Shown one piece after another: positions 5,203-5,680 of a stretch of DNA of 5,680 nucleotides. The translations under genes were made by a program, and so were the position numbers. Every line of letters begins with the position of its first letter. The stretch's first letter is position 1. The stretch spans positions 1 through 5,680 of the forward strand of contig JAEOUK010000032.1 of the NCBI GenBank assembly GCA_016839385.1, written 5' to 3'. The notes beneath the pieces are model-generated. The model saw nothing but the letters and a program-made list of their open reading frames with translations, did not search any database and was not told the DNA's origin. Source of the DNA: Promethearchaeota archaeon. GTDB lineage: Archaea > Asgardarchaeota > Lokiarchaeia > Sigynarchaeales > MK-D1.

Positions 5203-5680
5203 ATGGATGCAGTTGAAAAGTTAATACTAATAGAAGCACTAAAAAACGCGATAAAATATGGTCAAGCTAGAGATAAAGTAATTATCGGTAAAATTATGAA
5301 AGATTTCCCAGAATATCGGAAAAATTTTGCCACTGTTAAACCAATGATTGACAAAATACTTAACGAAGTTAACTCGTGGAATGAAGAAACCCGAATTAAA
5401 AAATTAAAAGAATTAGAACCTCAAGCATTAGAACAAAAAAAACACGAACCAGAGCAAAAAAAACTACCTGATTTACCTAATGTGAAAAAAGGGAAACAAA
5501 TCGTAATGCGATTGGCTCCATATCCCAGTGGGGCACTTCATATCGGAAATGCAAGGATGTTGGTGTTAAATGATGAATACATTAAACGATACAAAGGAAA
5601 ATTACTATTAGTATTTGATGATACCATAGGAGCGACAAAAAGTGCCATAGAATCTAGTCCCAATGCGAAATATGTCATTC
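5203..5680 (+). CDS. gltX: Glutamyl-tRNA synthetase, archaeal type (5' part, truncated by window edge)
   Basis: The first 159 codons of a class I synthetase that attaches glutamate to tRNA-Glu. In archaea, which lack GlnRS, it usually also charges tRNA-Gln for later amidation by GatDE. Residues 1-72 form the archaeal helical N-terminal extension (LIEALKNAIKYGQARDKVII onward), followed by a Lys/Glu/Pro-rich linker (73-98). The catalytic domain begins with VMRLAPYPSGALHIGNARM (101-119), containing the ATP-binding HIGH-type motif as HIGN (113-116). LNDEYIKRYKGKLLLVFDDT (122-141) is the next conserved block. After FDDT the sequence reads IGATKS instead of the more common DP, perhaps a lineage-specific variant. 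ATG 5203 is the first in-frame ATG after a stop at 5158-5160. The KMSKS loop and anticodon-binding domains lie beyond the window. No Shine-Dalgarno site is evident; the mRNA is probably leaderless. Confidence 0.93.
   Translation, partial: MDAVEKLILIEALKNAIKYGQARDKVIIGKIMKDFPEYRKNFATVKPMIDKILNEVNSWNEETRIKKLKELEPQALEQKKHEPEQKKLPDLPNVKKGKQIVMRLAPYPSGALHIGNARMLVLNDEYIKRYKGKLLLVFDDTIGATKSAIESSPNAKYVI

Noticed and set aside
1..5680. CRISPR array, insertion sequence or defence system
   Set aside because: No regularly spaced repeats, transposase motifs or terminal inverted repeats; all long genes are explained by enzyme or regulator families.

Overview
The window is AT-rich and gene-dense and reads as archaeal chromosome. 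The best lineage evidence is three genes. The threonyl-tRNA synthetase has the archaeal N-terminal editing domain. The 5' part of a glutamyl-tRNA synthetase has the archaeal helical N-terminal extension. The third gene encodes a winged-helix/DUF4443-type protein known mainly from archaea. Promoters look archaeal (TATA-like boxes about 25 nt before a plausible start, short or no leaders), and some gene ends carry poly-T tracts. Two neighbouring genes, a Rieske-type oxygenase and a histone-deacetylase-fold amidohydrolase, belong to families common in bacteria. This mix is compatible with an Asgard (Promethearchaeota-like) genome, but the sequence alone does not fix the lineage.

Layout, left to right: (1) 8-772, minus strand, a complete HDAC/acetylpolyamine-amidohydrolase family enzyme. 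(2) 813-1799, minus, a complete Rieske [2Fe-2S] mononuclear iron oxygenase, only 40 bp upstream of the deacetylase gene and possibly co-transcribed with it. (3) 1800-1955, a spacer with T-tracts (minus strand) after thrS and a likely promoter for the Rieske gene. (4) 1956-4064, minus, thrS, 702 codons, with a roughly 50-residue insertion in its editing domain and Asp where a zinc-binding Cys is normally expected. (5) 4065-4490, a 426-bp gap without a convincing protein gene. Its thrS-proximal part holds a TATA box, a 7-bp hairpin in the predicted leader and a Shine-Dalgarno-like site. Its distal part (about 4284-4445) has an unusual density of complementary segments and may encode a structured RNA. 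(6) 4491-5120, minus, the winged-helix/DUF4443 protein. (7) 5121-5202, a compact divergent promoter region. (8) 5203-5680, plus, the 5' end of gltX, cut by the window edge.

Functionally, the right two thirds is a translation neighbourhood: two aminoacyl-tRNA synthetases plus a putative regulator sharing a promoter region with gltX. The left third is metabolic/accessory: an O2-dependent oxygenase and a zinc deacylase, both with their catalytic residues intact. I see no CRISPR array, insertion sequence, recognisable tRNA or rRNA, or defence cassette. The least explained element is the complementary-segment cluster at 4284-4445; the most checkable protein oddities are the zinc-site substitution and editing-domain insertion in ThrRS.
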